A stretch of DNA of 64,000 nt, taken from Acinetobacter sp. TGL-Y2 (GTDB lineage: Bacteria; Pseudomonadota; Gammaproteobacteria; Pseudomonadales; Moraxellaceae). Location: positions 1,178,001 through 1,242,000 of the forward strand of contig NZ_CP015110.1 of the NCBI RefSeq assembly GCF_001612555.1, written 5' to 3'. Below the pieces are notes generated by a model, which made no database searches, was not told the DNA's origin, and saw nothing but the letters and a program-made list of their open reading frames with translations. The position numbers and the translations under genes were made by a program. Positions 9,935 through 19,231 of the stretch are shown here, piece after piece. The first letter of the stretch is position 1; every line of letters begins with the position of its first letter.

Positions 9935-10795
9935 ATGAAAGAATCAACAAGCGGCTGGATTAACGGTTTTATTGGTGTTGTGATATTTGCTGGATCATTG
10001 CCGGCCACTCGCATAGCTGTTGCAGACTTTGATCCGATATTTCTCACTAGTGCACGTGCGATAATTGCTACTTTATTAGCGGTAATTTTGCTTCTTTTGC
10101 TTAGACAATCTCGCCCACAGATTATTGATATTTATTCACTAATAATCAGTTCCTTAAGTGTTGTCGTGGGGTTTCCTCTATTAACAGCATTGGCACTCCA
10201 GCATGTTACTTCAGCCCACTCCATTGTATTTGTAGGACTCTTACCTCTCTGTACAGCTGTATTTGCTGTGATACGTGGTGGAGAACATCCAAAGCCCTTA
10301 TTTTGGGTATTCTCCATTATAGGTGCCGCCTTTGTTGTAGGTTATGCCGTGATAGGCTATGAAAGTATTTCATTTGAAGGTGATTTATTGATGTTGGCCG
10401 CCATTGTTATATGCGGGTTGGGTTATACAGAAGGTGGGCGCCTTTCTCGAAAGATTGGAGGTTGGCAAGTGATTAGTTGGTCTTTAGTATTATCGTTGCC
10501 AATTATGTTACCAATGGCTTTAATCACTATGCCCTCATCATTTGAGCATGTCACGAACCCAGCATGGATTAGTTTGGGCTATGTTTCTGTTTTCAGTATG
10601 CTGTTAGGTTTCGTATTTTGGTATCGTGGATTGGCACAAGGGGGAATTGCTGTTGTAGGGCAACTTCAATTATTTCAACCTTTTATAGGACTTGGTCTTG
10701 CTGCATTGCTACTGCATGAAACAGTGAGTTGGTCAATGTTTATTGTAACTTTAGTTGCTGTAATATGTGTTGCAGGAGCAAAGCAATATGCATAA
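9935..10795 (+). CDS. EamA/DMT family exporter
   Basis: Inner-membrane protein of 286 residues with about ten hydrophobic segments arranged as two EamA repeats (roughly 10-135 and 148-283). Such proteins of the drug/metabolite transporter superfamily usually export amino acids or other small metabolites. The N-terminal repeat starts at GFIGVVIFAGSLPATRIAV, the second at LLMLAAIVICGLGY. The start ATG follows an AAG-rich stretch without a strong ribosome site. It is probably controlled by the divergent MocR-type gene. The substrate is unknown. Confidence 0.85.
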   Translation: MKESTSGWINGFIGVVIFAGSLPATRIAVADFDPIFLTSARAIIATLLAVILLLLLRQSRPQIIDIYSLIISSLSVVVGFPLLTALALQHVTSAHSIVFVGLLPLCTAVFAVIRGGEHPKPLFWVFSIIGAAFVVGYAVIGYESISFEGDLLMLAAIVICGLGYTEGGRLSRKIGGWQVISWSLVLSLPIMLPMALITMPSSFEHVTNPAWISLGYVSVFSMLLGFVFWYRGLAQGGIAVVGQLQLFQPFIGLGLAALLLHETVSWSMFIVTLVAVICVAGAKQYA

Positions 10796-10994
10796 TAAAT
10801 TATAGATTTTAAAATAAATGGTAAACCTATGCTCAATTTCTTGCATCAAACATCTTTGGTAAGAAGTACTTAGAATTCTCTTTTCAGCATTGATATTTTG
10901 AATCAGGCCGTTTCAGATCTTCTCGCATAGGAATCTCTGTTTATGAGTTCTTCGTGTTACAGACTTATTTCTTGGCGATTTACCAAATATTCCA

Positions 10995-11792
10995 TCAATT
11001 AAATTGTGAAAAATCAGGCTTTCTTTTTTGCATAAAAGCATTCACTGCCTCAAACATTTCAGGTGAGCCCACCCGCTGCATCACGACTTCTGCTTCATCG
11101 TCTATACATTTTAAAATTTGATCCAAATTATGTTTCATTAATTTTTTGGCAGCTTTAAGCGAAGCAATCGGAAGTGTTGCTAAGTGCTGCGCCTGAGCGG
11201 ATGCATAATCGTAAGGAAGATTTACGATTTCATTGATGATGCCTACCTTTAAAGCTTTATTTGCATCATATTTTTTTGCACTCAAAAGTATTTCCGCTGC
11301 TTGATGGTGGCCTGCACATTGTACCAACAGTAAACTGGCTGCACCTTCTAGAGATAAACCTAAACTGACAAAAGGCATTTGGAAAGTTGCACTGTTATCG
11401 GCATAAACAAAATCAAAATGCAGAAGAAGTGTATTGGCAACACCAATACAAGCACCACGAACAGCAGCAATACATGGTTTTGAAAATTCAGCTACGGATT
11501 TGAGTAACATAAATGGTGGCGTTGAGCCTGCTTGACCCGCTTCAGGAAACTTTGGAAGCTGTAAGAGTGATTTCATATCATTTCCAGAGCTAAAGTCGGT
11601 ATTAGCACCCCGTAAAACTAAAACTCGCACTTCACTTGCTTGGTCTGCCTCACAGATGGCTTGGCGAAGATTGATATACAACTCCGTATTTAAAGCATTT
11701 TTAGCTTCTGCACGATCAATGACAAGTGTCAGTACCCCTTGTTCGAGTTGAGCATGCAGGTGTGGGTAAGGGAATTCAAGCGATTTCAGCAT
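10995..11792 (-). CDS. Enoyl-CoA hydratase/isomerase family protein
   Basis: Crotonase-fold protein of 265 residues. The oxyanion-hole segments are GANTDFSSGNDMKSL and the helix-start AAVRGACIGVANTLLLHFD. The second catalytic region reads MPFVSLGLSLEGAASLLL. The usual glutamate of classical hydratases is not in its standard place, so isomerase activity is as likely as hydration. It is a single gene and its terminal neighbours do not suggest a pathway. The start ATG at 11792 is preceded by AAGGATATT, a fair ribosome site. Confidence 0.8.
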   Translation of the reverse strand: MLKSLEFPYPHLHAQLEQGVLTLVIDRAEAKNALNTELYINLRQAICEADQASEVRVLVLRGANTDFSSGNDMKSLLQLPKFPEAGQAGSTPPFMLLKSVAEFSKPCIAAVRGACIGVANTLLLHFDFVYADNSATFQMPFVSLGLSLEGAASLLLVQCAGHHQAAEILLSAKKYDANKALKVGIINEIVNLPYDYASAQAQHLATLPIASLKAAKKLMKHNLDQILKCIDDEAEVVMQRVGSPEMFEAVNAFMQKRKPDFSQFN

Positions 11793-11897
11793 TTTAAAAT
11801 ATCCTTATTTTAAATAGATGATGCTGTTTAGCTTTTGATTATAATTTAAACCGCTTAAATTTTTTTAATTGGCTTTTAAATTTCAAAGGGTACTAAA

Positions 11898-12165
11898 TCA
11901 AACTTTCTCGAGGTGAATTAAAATACGTTCGGCATCTGCATAATTCATATACTTAGGCACAGCGTACATGCCATGTGCTTCTGTAAATGCGACTTCTATC
12001 ATATCTGGAAAATCATGTGGTTGCACACCTTGATACTGATATTTAATTCGGTTAAAAGTGCTTTGATCCGTTTTTAATCACTTCAAAAGTAGGATCAGGG
12101 TTGAGCTCGGAAAAATAGTGACCTGAATGCCTGCCTACGCTAATTTATTTTACAGGGAGTGAATG
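11898..12165 (-). pseudogene. Frameshifted relic of an unidentified protein
   Basis: On the minus strand a coding pattern ends at the stop at 11898-11900. The last about 57 codons contain DFPDMIEVAFTEAHGMYAVP and end ILIHLEKV. About position 12070 the pattern jumps into another frame, which reads upstream VGRHSGHYFSELNPDPTFE up to about 12145, where a stop closes it. The two halves are clearly parts of one sequence split by an indel. No start codon or N-terminal half remains. I do not recognise the family. Together with the next 450 bp, in which I see nothing, it fills the gap before the acyl-CoA synthetase. Confidence 0.55.
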
Positions 12166-12618
12166 AAACCTAGTTTTAGTGAGATTGCATCGGTCACGAA
12201 CAGCACTCTTTTCGTGCCCAATTTTCATGCCCAGTTGATAAATGTTGTCAGATTAATTTAATGCTCAGTTGGGTACTGCAAAACTAATCGGTGTGAAACA
12301 GCTAATATATAGGTGAGTGCTTGTACGACTTTTAGTTATGTCCTGGCTTTAATTCTTACTGATCATTTAGCCAATCAGGATTAATTCAATTCATGAGCGA
12401 TGATCTCGTGATAGCTTGAATAATGTACTTTTGTATTGGCGAAGAAACTCAACGTCATTGACCTAAAATGTTCTAGTTGAATTTTGGTTTATATTGTCAA
12501 TCAAATAACGCTTTTTTGTACTTGATTTATCTCGATATTATGCTAAGAATTTAAATTGAATAATAAATAAACAAAATGGACTTCGCCAATTTATCGAGAT
12601 GATAGGAAATTAAAGCAC

Positions 12619-14322
12619 ATGGAAGATTTAAATCAGTCGGAACAGCAGGAATTTTTACCCACACATATTCATTATTTATTGCATTGGGAAAAAATCACGC
12701 CGAACAAAGTCTACTTAGTTCAACCCTTGCCCAGTGGTGAGGTGATCAGTTTTACATGGAAAGACGTTGCGAATCAGGTGCGCCGTATGGCGGCATATTT
12801 AACATCATTAAATATGCCTGCGAAAAGTCAGATTGCAATTTTAGGCAAGAACAGTGCGCACTGGATTATGGCGGATTTAGCCATTTGGATGTCAGGGCAC
12901 ATTTCAGTACCACTTTACACCACTTTAAATGCTGACGGTACGCAATATATACTCGATCATAGTGAGAGTAAATTTCTGTTTATTGGGAAATTAGACGGAA
13001 TGGGTGACAGCTGGAATGACGTCAAGAAGATTATTCCCGCAAATTTTCCATGCGTGAGATTACCGCTTTCGCCAGATTATGATGCACCCAAATGGGAAGA
13101 TATCGTAGCTAAAACTGAACCTTTGGAAACGGTTATATTTCCAGAAGCGGATGATTTAGCCACTATTATTTATACATCAGGAAGTACGGGCTTACCTAAA
13201 GGGGTGATGCAAAGTTTCACCACGTTATTGGCGCCGTCGAGTGAGCTGAAAAATACCTTTAGTGTGACACCAGCTGAAAGGGCGTTGTCCTATTTACCCC
13301 TCGCGCATGCAGCTGAACGTATTTTCATTGAATCATCGTCACTCATTTGTGGCTTTACAGTATATTTTACCAATTCCCTCGATACTTTTATTGATGATTT
13401 GAATCGGGCAAAACCCACCATTTTCTTCTCAGTTCCAAGGCTATGGACCAAATTCTATTTAGGCATCAATGAAAAAATTCCGCTAAGTGTTCAGAATGTC
13501 TTATTCAAATTGCCTGTGATAGGTAAGTTTATTAAAAATAAACTGTTGACCAAGCTCGGTTTAAATCATGTTCGTTATGCGCTAACAGGTTCTGCACCGC
13601 TCCCTGTCAATATTATTAAATGGTATCGCGGTCTAGGGTTAGAGCTACTTGAAGTTTATGGCATGACTGAAAATGCGGGCTATTCGCATATTACCCGTTT
13701 TGGACAGTATGAAAGTGGTTTTGTAGGTCATGTGCAAAATCGAGTTGAATGTAAAATTGATAAAAATGGCGAAATTTTGGTAAAAAGCCCAGGTACTATG
13801 CTCGGCTATTATAAAAATCCTGAGAAGACCGCTGAGGATTTAACACCGGATTGGTTCTTACGCACAGGGGATATGGGGGAAATAGATGCCCAAGGCAGAC
13901 TCAAAATTACTGGTCGTGTTAAAGATATCTTCAAAACATCCAAAGGTAAGTATGTAATGCCCGTCCCGATTGAACAAAAGATTGGTAATCATCAAATGAT
14001 TGAATCTGTCTGTGTAGGCGGAGCAAGTCACAAGCAACCCATTGCATTTGTGATGTTGGCTGAGGAAGTTCGTCATAAACTCAAACAAGACAACAAGCGT
14101 GATGAGATTGAAAGCACATTGTTTGCTTTAAAAAATGAGATCAATGAAAAATTGGAGTCACATGAAAAAATTGGTTTTATTGTGGTGATTACAGATTTAT
14201 GGAGCATGGATAACGATATGCTCACCCCAACCATGAAAATTAAGCGCAATAAGATTGAATCTAAGTATGAGCCACGGATCGAACAGTGGGTGGCAGAAAA
14301 CAAAGAAGTCATTTGGGAGTAA
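12619..14322 (+). CDS. Long-chain acyl-CoA synthetase (AMP-forming)
   Basis: Adenylate-forming ligase of 567 residues, expected to activate a fatty acid to its CoA thioester with ATP. The P-loop-like A3 motif is IIYTSGSTGLPKGVM (about 193-207). The A5 motif is YGMTENAG. The A8 hinge is TGDMGEIDAQGRLKITGRVKD. The late catalytic lysine region is PTMKIKRNKIE. The layout (LPLAHAAERIF, GSAPLP) fits the long-chain/very-long-chain type rather than the acetate type. It is a single gene. The downstream hairpin is shared with the convergent TetR regulator. Confidence 0.88.
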   Translation: MEDLNQSEQQEFLPTHIHYLLHWEKITPNKVYLVQPLPSGEVISFTWKDVANQVRRMAAYLTSLNMPAKSQIAILGKNSAHWIMADLAIWMSGHISVPLYTTLNADGTQYILDHSESKFLFIGKLDGMGDSWNDVKKIIPANFPCVRLPLSPDYDAPKWEDIVAKTEPLETVIFPEADDLATIIYTSGSTGLPKGVMQSFTTLLAPSSELKNTFSVTPAERALSYLPLAHAAERIFIESSSLICGFTVYFTNSLDTFIDDLNRAKPTIFFSVPRLWTKFYLGINEKIPLSVQNVLFKLPVIGKFIKNKLLTKLGLNHVRYALTGSAPLPVNIIKWYRGLGLELLEVYGMTENAGYSHITRFGQYESGFVGHVQNRVECKIDKNGEILVKSPGTMLGYYKNPEKTAEDLTPDWFLRTGDMGEIDAQGRLKITGRVKDIFKTSKGKYVMPVPIEQKIGNHQMIESVCVGGASHKQPIAFVMLAEEVRHKLKQDNKRDEIESTLFALKNEINEKLESHEKIGFIVVITDLWSMDNDMLTPTMKIKRNKIESKYEPRIEQWVAENKEVIWE

Positions 14323-14376
14323 TTTGAATTTCTACAGTGAACCATCAAAACTTAAGATTCAAAATACAATGCAAGA

Positions 14377-14410
14377 AAGCCCTTTATGTAAATCTAAAAT
14401 AAAGGGCTTA
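14377..14410. terminator. Bidirectional terminator between converging genes
   Basis: AAGCCCTTTAT ... ATAAAGGGCTT with T-rich flanks, lying between the acyl-CoA synthetase and the TetR gene that read toward each other. Confidence 0.7.
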
Positions 14411-14452
14411 TTTATGATTCTCTAAAGAAAAATAGACGTGAATAAATGCTGG

Positions 14453-15148
14453 TTAAGGTGTTTTAGAATCTTTCAAATGACGCGCACCTTCTAAAATCAT
14501 CCGAATCATAATCATGGTTTGTTCCGCGACTTCTTTACGCTCTTCGCTCGGTAAATTAATCACTTTAGCACCCATATTGAACACCAACTGGGTAATGGCT
14601 TTGGCAGCCAATTCAGGATGTAGCATTTTACTGCTATTCAGTCGCTCTAAACGCACCAAATCTTCTTGTAATTCCTGTTGGAAATAATTGAGCTGTTTTT
14701 CTACCGCTTCTTTATAAGAGGCTGATCCGGTATAGCCTTCGCGTAACAATAGACTTAAATTGCCTTCATCTGCATCTAATTGTTCAATAAAAACTTCAAC
14801 TGAACTACGTACAATGCTTGAGTGCCTCGACGCTTTTAAGCGTGCTTCATGCAAAATTTGACGCAGTACAATTGCAGAGCGATCAATCAACTCTATAGCC
14901 AGTTCATCAATGTCTTTAAAATGACGATAGAAACTATTTGGTGCAATGCCTGCTTCACGGGCAACTTCGCGCAAACTTAAAGACGCAATACTTTTTTGCG
15001 GCCCAATCAGATTTAAAGCAGCTTGGAACAATTCTTCTTTGGTAATCGTGGCTTTACGACCGACAGATCGTATCGTTCCATGGTCTGAGGCAGATGTGGA
15101 ATCTCGTTCTAAAGCAGTTAGGGGTAACGCAATGTTTAAGGCAGTCAT
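14453..15148 (-). CDS. FabR/DesT-like TetR regulator of fatty-acid desaturation
   Basis: A 231-residue TetR-type repressor. The helix-turn-helix is SLREVAREAGIAPNSFYRHF (about 59-78 after an extended N-terminus), nearly the FabR signature. FabR and DesT sense the saturated/unsaturated acyl-CoA balance. The first about 30 residues are longer than in E. coli FabR. It is divergent from the reductase-desaturase operon starting at 15287, with a palindrome over the apparent -10 box between them. Control of that operon is therefore likely by both family and position. Confidence 0.88.
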   Translation of the reverse strand: MTALNIALPLTALERDSTSASDHGTIRSVGRKATITKEELFQAALNLIGPQKSIASLSLREVAREAGIAPNSFYRHFKDIDELAIELIDRSAIVLRQILHEARLKASRHSSIVRSSVEVFIEQLDADEGNLSLLLREGYTGSASYKEAVEKQLNYFQQELQEDLVRLERLNSSKMLHPELAAKAITQLVFNMGAKVINLPSEERKEVAEQTMIMIRMILEGARHLKDSKTP

Positions 15149-15240
15149 AAAATCGAAGACATTAGATTATGTGGCTAGTATAGCCTCGACAATGGGGAAG
15201 TGAAATGAATAGATGCAAAATGAATAGCTATACAAATATA

Positions 15241-15256
15241 TATACATGTGTATAAT
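15241..15256. promoter_or_regulatory. Candidate FabR-like operator overlapping a -10 box
   Basis: TATACATGTGTATA (15241-15254) is a perfect inverted repeat with a two-base centre. It overlaps TATAAT (15251-15256), which is well placed as the -10 box of the reductase-desaturase operon (ATG at 15287). Binding there would block polymerase. This is inference from symmetry and position. Confidence 0.5.
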
Positions 15257-15286
15257 AATTAGAAACCACACTGTAGTGAGCTAAAT

Positions 15287-16354
15287 ATGCACGCTGTTAT
15301 GCAACGAAAATCTGTTTTCGGTTCGATTGTTGAATCTGTCTTTGATGCACAGGCTGCAAATTTTTGGCTAAAAAAAATTAATCCAATCTGGTCGGTCAAT
15401 GAGTCACTCGGTCGTATTGTTGAAAAAAGCGAAACAGCTTCAGAAACGGTTAGTCTCAAAATTCAAATCAATAAAAAATTCAATATGGGTCAAGCAGGGC
15501 AACATCATCCTGTCATCGTGACACGTAATGGTCGTCGCTATGAGCGTACCTATAGCTTGACGCAACTTGATGATGCACATGTGCTGCTTACTGCAAAAAA
15601 AGTGCATAAGGGTATGGCGAGCACATGGTTATGCGAGCTCTCTAAAATTGGAGATGTGATCGAGTTTGGCTTGCCTTATGGCGATATGTTGATTGACAAG
15701 AATCATGCGCCCTTGGTGTTATTGGCAGCGGGTAGCGGGATTACCCCAATGTACAGTTTGCTTAAGACATTGGTAAAAACGAAGCAAATTGAAAATAAGC
15801 CTGTTCAATTGATGTATTGGGTTAAAAAACACAGTGATGCTGCATTTAAAACTGAACTTGAACAGTGGGCAATCCAGTATCCAAATTTCAAGCTACATAT
15901 TTTTTATACGCAAGAACAGGAGATGGATGCACGTCTAAACCCTGAACATGTGCAATGTATTGAAAACTTGAATACAACGACCGTATATAGCTGTGGTCCA
16001 TCTGGTTTTGTGGCTGTAGCTGAACAGATGTTTGCTCAAGCCAAAGTATTCAAAAGTGAAGCCTTTAGCCTGACCCCAGTGATCAACAATGAAACGGGCT
16101 TTATTACGGTAACTTTGTCTAAGTTGAATCAAAGTGTATCGATTCCAAAAGGACAATCGATTTTACTTGGACTTGAACAACAAAATATTAAACCCACTCA
16201 CGGCTGTCGTATGGGGGTGTGCAATAAATGTGCGTGTGTCAAAGCACAAGGTTCAACCAAGAATTTAGTCAATGGCGCTGAACATACAGAACCAGGTGGT
16301 CTATTAAAAATTTGCGTCAATTCAGCTCAGACTGATTTAGTCATTGATCTTTAA
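15287..16354 (+). CDS. Ferredoxin reductase-type electron carrier for the desaturase
   Basis: A 355-residue oxidoreductase of the phthalate-dioxygenase-reductase/ferredoxin-NADP reductase superfamily. An FAD-binding domain (about 50-135, with RRYERTYSL) and an NAD(P)H domain (about 140-250, LLAAGSGITPMYSLL and YSCGPSGF) precede a C-terminal plant-type [2Fe-2S] domain. The cluster ligands are seen as GCRMGVCNKCAC (C-x4-C-x2-C) with a distant fourth Cys in LLKICVNSA. It sits 12 bp before the desaturase gene, so it very likely supplies that enzyme with electrons. Confidence 0.9.
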   Translation: MHAVMQRKSVFGSIVESVFDAQAANFWLKKINPIWSVNESLGRIVEKSETASETVSLKIQINKKFNMGQAGQHHPVIVTRNGRRYERTYSLTQLDDAHVLLTAKKVHKGMASTWLCELSKIGDVIEFGLPYGDMLIDKNHAPLVLLAAGSGITPMYSLLKTLVKTKQIENKPVQLMYWVKKHSDAAFKTELEQWAIQYPNFKLHIFYTQEQEMDARLNPEHVQCIENLNTTTVYSCGPSGFVAVAEQMFAQAKVFKSEAFSLTPVINNETGFITVTLSKLNQSVSIPKGQSILLGLEQQNIKPTHGCRMGVCNKCACVKAQGSTKNLVNGAEHTEPGGLLKICVNSAQTDLVIDL

Positions 16355-16366
16355 GCGAGTATTTCT

Positions 16367-17461
16367 ATGAATATGCCAGTAAAGTTACAATATTTTAAGA
16401 ATCCTAAAAATCGTGAATTAAGCCACTATGAGTTAGATGAGCTTGCACGTGAATTAGATGCCATTAAACAAGACGTACTTGATGATATTGGTGAGAAAGA
16501 CGAAAAATATATCAAGCGTGTGTATGCTGCAATTCGATATAGTTCGATTGCAGGTCGTGCCTGTTTATTCGCGGGGTGGTTTCCACCAGCTTGGATTTTA
16601 GGTACAGGGCTATTAGGCTTTGCCAAAATCATGGAAAATATGGAACTCGGTCATAACGTGATGCATGGTCAATATGACTGGATGAATGATCCGAAATTCA
16701 AAGGCACAACCTATGAATGGGACATTGTCGGCACTGCTTCAGATTGGCGTCAGACCCATAACTTTAAGCATCATACCTATACCAATATCAAAGGTATGGA
16801 TGATGATATTGGTTATGGCATCATTCGTTTGTTCCCAGAGCAACGTTGGAAAAAAGGTTATTTATTACAACCTTTATATAGCATTCCGTTTTGCTTGCTG
16901 TTCCAGTGGGGCGTAGCGATTCAAAACTTAGAAATTGGTAAATATTTAAAAGGTCGCATGTCTAAGCAAGAGTTTCATTCGCGCTGGCAGCCGATGCAGA
17001 AGAAAATTTCTAAACAACTGTTCAAAGATTATATCTTTTTCCCACTGATTGCAGGACCTGCGGCGTTGCCTGTATTTACAGGGAACTTGGTTGCCAATGG
17101 TCTGCGTAATATCTGGACCTTTAGTATTATTTTCTGTGGTCACTTTACCAAAGACGTTGAAGTGTTTCCGAAATCAGTTTTGGAAAACGAAAGTCGCGGA
17201 CATTGGTATATGCGCCAAATTCGTGGTTCATCTAATTTAACGGGTTCTGAAGGATTCCATATTTTGACCGGTCATTTGAGTCATCAAATTGAGCATCATT
17301 TGTATCCAGACATTCCGGCGCGCCGTTACCGTCAAATGGGCCCAAAAGTAAAAGCTGTGTGTGAAAAATATGGCTTGAATTATAACAATGCGAGTCTAAT
17401 CAAACAGTACGGTAGTGTGATTAAACGTATTGTGAAATATGCATTTCCGTTTAAGAAATAA
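16367..17461 (+). CDS. Membrane acyl-lipid/acyl-CoA fatty-acid desaturase
   Basis: Di-iron membrane desaturase of 364 residues that introduces a double bond in long-chain fatty acids. All three histidine boxes are present: HNVMH (96-100), HNFKHH (131-136) and HQIEHH (306-311). HQIEHH is the form found in front-end/delta-type desaturases. Hydrophobic stretches at about 62-88, 166-185 and 220-260 fit a membrane location. The second gene of the pair with the reductase, 12 bp apart, and probably under the FabR-like repressor. Confidence 0.9.
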   Translation: MNMPVKLQYFKNPKNRELSHYELDELARELDAIKQDVLDDIGEKDEKYIKRVYAAIRYSSIAGRACLFAGWFPPAWILGTGLLGFAKIMENMELGHNVMHGQYDWMNDPKFKGTTYEWDIVGTASDWRQTHNFKHHTYTNIKGMDDDIGYGIIRLFPEQRWKKGYLLQPLYSIPFCLLFQWGVAIQNLEIGKYLKGRMSKQEFHSRWQPMQKKISKQLFKDYIFFPLIAGPAALPVFTGNLVANGLRNIWTFSIIFCGHFTKDVEVFPKSVLENESRGHWYMRQIRGSSNLTGSEGFHILTGHLSHQIEHHLYPDIPARRYRQMGPKVKAVCEKYGLNYNNASLIKQYGSVIKRIVKYAFPFKK

Positions 17462-17557
17462 TGATCGTTTAAATGAAAAAGCCACTGATAAAGTGTCTTT
17501 TTTTTACGTTAATTTTTTTGATTCTGGTTTTTTAAATAAATACGCTTCTTATTTCTA

Positions 17558-18325
17558 TCAGGCAAACAATTGGTAGCCCATGCGGGCAATGAGAAAGATG
17601 AGCAGCACCAAGAAAAAGATTCGAATAAAGCCGCTGCCATATTTAAAGGCCAGTTGTGTTCCGATCAATGCACCGATCATGGCGGAAATAACCATATAAA
17701 AGCTCACGGCCCACAGTACATGACCTGCGGGAATAAAAAATATCAGCGCTGCACTAAAGGTGGCGATGTTGAGAAGTTTTGCAGAGGCCACAGCATGAAT
17801 AAAATCGAAGGCAAAGACTTTAATAAACAAAAATAAAAAGAAACTGCCTGAGCCAGGTCCGAATACACCGTCATAAAAACCAATGAGTGCACCAAACAGC
17901 ATGCCCATACAGATTTCTTTTGCACCTACATGCAGGAGTGTATGAACTTTCCCCAAATCCTTTTTTACAAAGGTATAAATCGCCATGACAATCAGTAATA
18001 TGAAGACTGCATATTGCATGAAAGTTTTGGGAATATATGCCACAGAAATAGCGCCAATATAGGCAAAAATAAATGCAGATACCATGGTGGGTAAAACCAA
18101 TTTCCATGGGATTTTTACACGTCTGATAAAGCCAAAAGCAGATGAAGAGGCACTAGCAAGCGCAGTGACTTTATTGGTGCCAAAAATAGTGGCGATATTC
18201 AGATTTGGGTAAGCATACATCAGTGCTGGCACCAAAATTAAACCACCACCGCCTACCGTAGCATCGACCAGTCCAGCACAAAAGGCAAAAAAAATTAGAG
18301 AAAAGTTAAGGGATTCTAGGATCAT
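17558..18325 (-). CDS. TSUP family (TauE/SafE) membrane permease
   Basis: Integral membrane protein of 255 residues with about eight hydrophobic segments. It opens with the family motif FCAGLVDATVGGGGLILVPA, and the mirrored GFYDGVFGPGSGSFFLF starts the second half. The TauE/SafE family moves sulfite, sulfoacetate or related organic anions; the substrate here is unknown. It is a single gene, convergent with the desaturase across a short region with a weak hairpin. Confidence 0.85.
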   Translation of the reverse strand: MILESLNFSLIFFAFCAGLVDATVGGGGLILVPALMYAYPNLNIATIFGTNKVTALASASSSAFGFIRRVKIPWKLVLPTMVSAFIFAYIGAISVAYIPKTFMQYAVFILLIVMAIYTFVKKDLGKVHTLLHVGAKEICMGMLFGALIGFYDGVFGPGSGSFFLFLFIKVFAFDFIHAVASAKLLNIATFSAALIFFIPAGHVLWAVSFYMVISAMIGALIGTQLAFKYGSGFIRIFFLVLLIFLIARMGYQLFA

Positions 18326-18433
18326 TTTTTAGTTTTTATCGCTGTATTTTAGAGCTTTAAAACTGATCATAGCGGATAAAGCTGAATGAAGACACTGGAA
18401 AAGCCTATAAAAAATTCCTAAAGGCGAAATCAA

Positions 18434-18469
18434 AATGACGCATATATCTTTTGAGATACCTGCGTCATT
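18434..18469 (-). terminator. Terminator downstream of the SIMPL gene
   Basis: AATGACGCA ... TGCGTCATT stem. Read on the minus strand it is followed by TTTTG, and it lies about 60 bp past the stop of the gene at 18530. Confidence 0.6.
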
Positions 18470-18529
18470 AAAACTATTTCGCTATATTTTTCACATGATA
18501 TCTAAATCTAAATTTCATGTAAATCATGC

Positions 18530-19231
18530 TTATTTAAATTGAATTGTACCATTTGCATTAACGGTAATTTTAGATTCACCCGCGGCTACGCTTTGTGCAT
18601 CTGCTGCTTCAGCACTTGCAAATTTTGCCATGCTGGCACGCATGATGGGTTGAGGGTAATGGTTACTGGTATTAAGATTTAAATTGACCAGATTGTATCC
18701 AGATTTATTCCATGTTTGGCTTAATAGCTGTGCACGTTGTTGAAAGTTTTTTGAGGCTTCAACCATCAACTCGTTTTCCACTTTTTTACGCTGCGCATCT
18801 GAGACAGTAAAATTTATCGATTGCGTCTGGAAACTTTGTTGCAGCTCGCTGACCAGTTGGCTTGCCGCCTTAAAGTCAGTACTTTCAATATTAATTTCGG
18901 CGCGACCACGCCATTCTTTGAGTTTATTACTGTCATTGTCATAGACTGGATAAGTCGTTTGTGAACCTGTTTCTACTTTTACTTGTGGATATTTTTTTGC
19001 CAATAGCATCGCTTGATTCATCAGTTGTGTAATTTGACTGGATAGCTCAGCCGGTTGTTTGTTGCTTTTTTCAATAAATAAAACGGCATGCATTTCATCA
19101 TTTGACACCTGACGCATCGCTTCCGCCTGAATGTTCACCACATTATAATTAAGTGCGTCATTTGACTGCGCAAAGAGGTTGCTGCTGACAGCGGCAGAGA
19201 TCATGAGGGTAGCAAGGCTTAAATAGCGCAT
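18530..19231 (-). CDS. SIMPL domain (DUF541) periplasmic protein
   Basis: Exported protein of 233 residues. The N-terminus MRYLSLATLMISAAVSSNLF, followed by AQS, is a clear signal peptide, so it is periplasmic or outer-membrane associated. The remainder is one SIMPL/DUF541 domain, with SNKQPAELSSQITQLMNQAM, VETGSQTTYPVYD and the C-terminal ITVNANGTIQF strand. Related proteins (E. coli YggE, Brucella BP26) are linked to oxidative-stress tolerance or form ring oligomers. A biochemical function is not established. Confidence 0.85.
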   Translation of the reverse strand: MRYLSLATLMISAAVSSNLFAQSNDALNYNVVNIQAEAMRQVSNDEMHAVLFIEKSNKQPAELSSQITQLMNQAMLLAKKYPQVKVETGSQTTYPVYDNDSNKLKEWRGRAEINIESTDFKAASQLVSELQQSFQTQSINFTVSDAQRKKVENELMVEASKNFQQRAQLLSQTWNKSGYNLVNLNLNTSNHYPQPIMRASMAKFASAEAADAQSVAAGESKITVNANGTIQFK

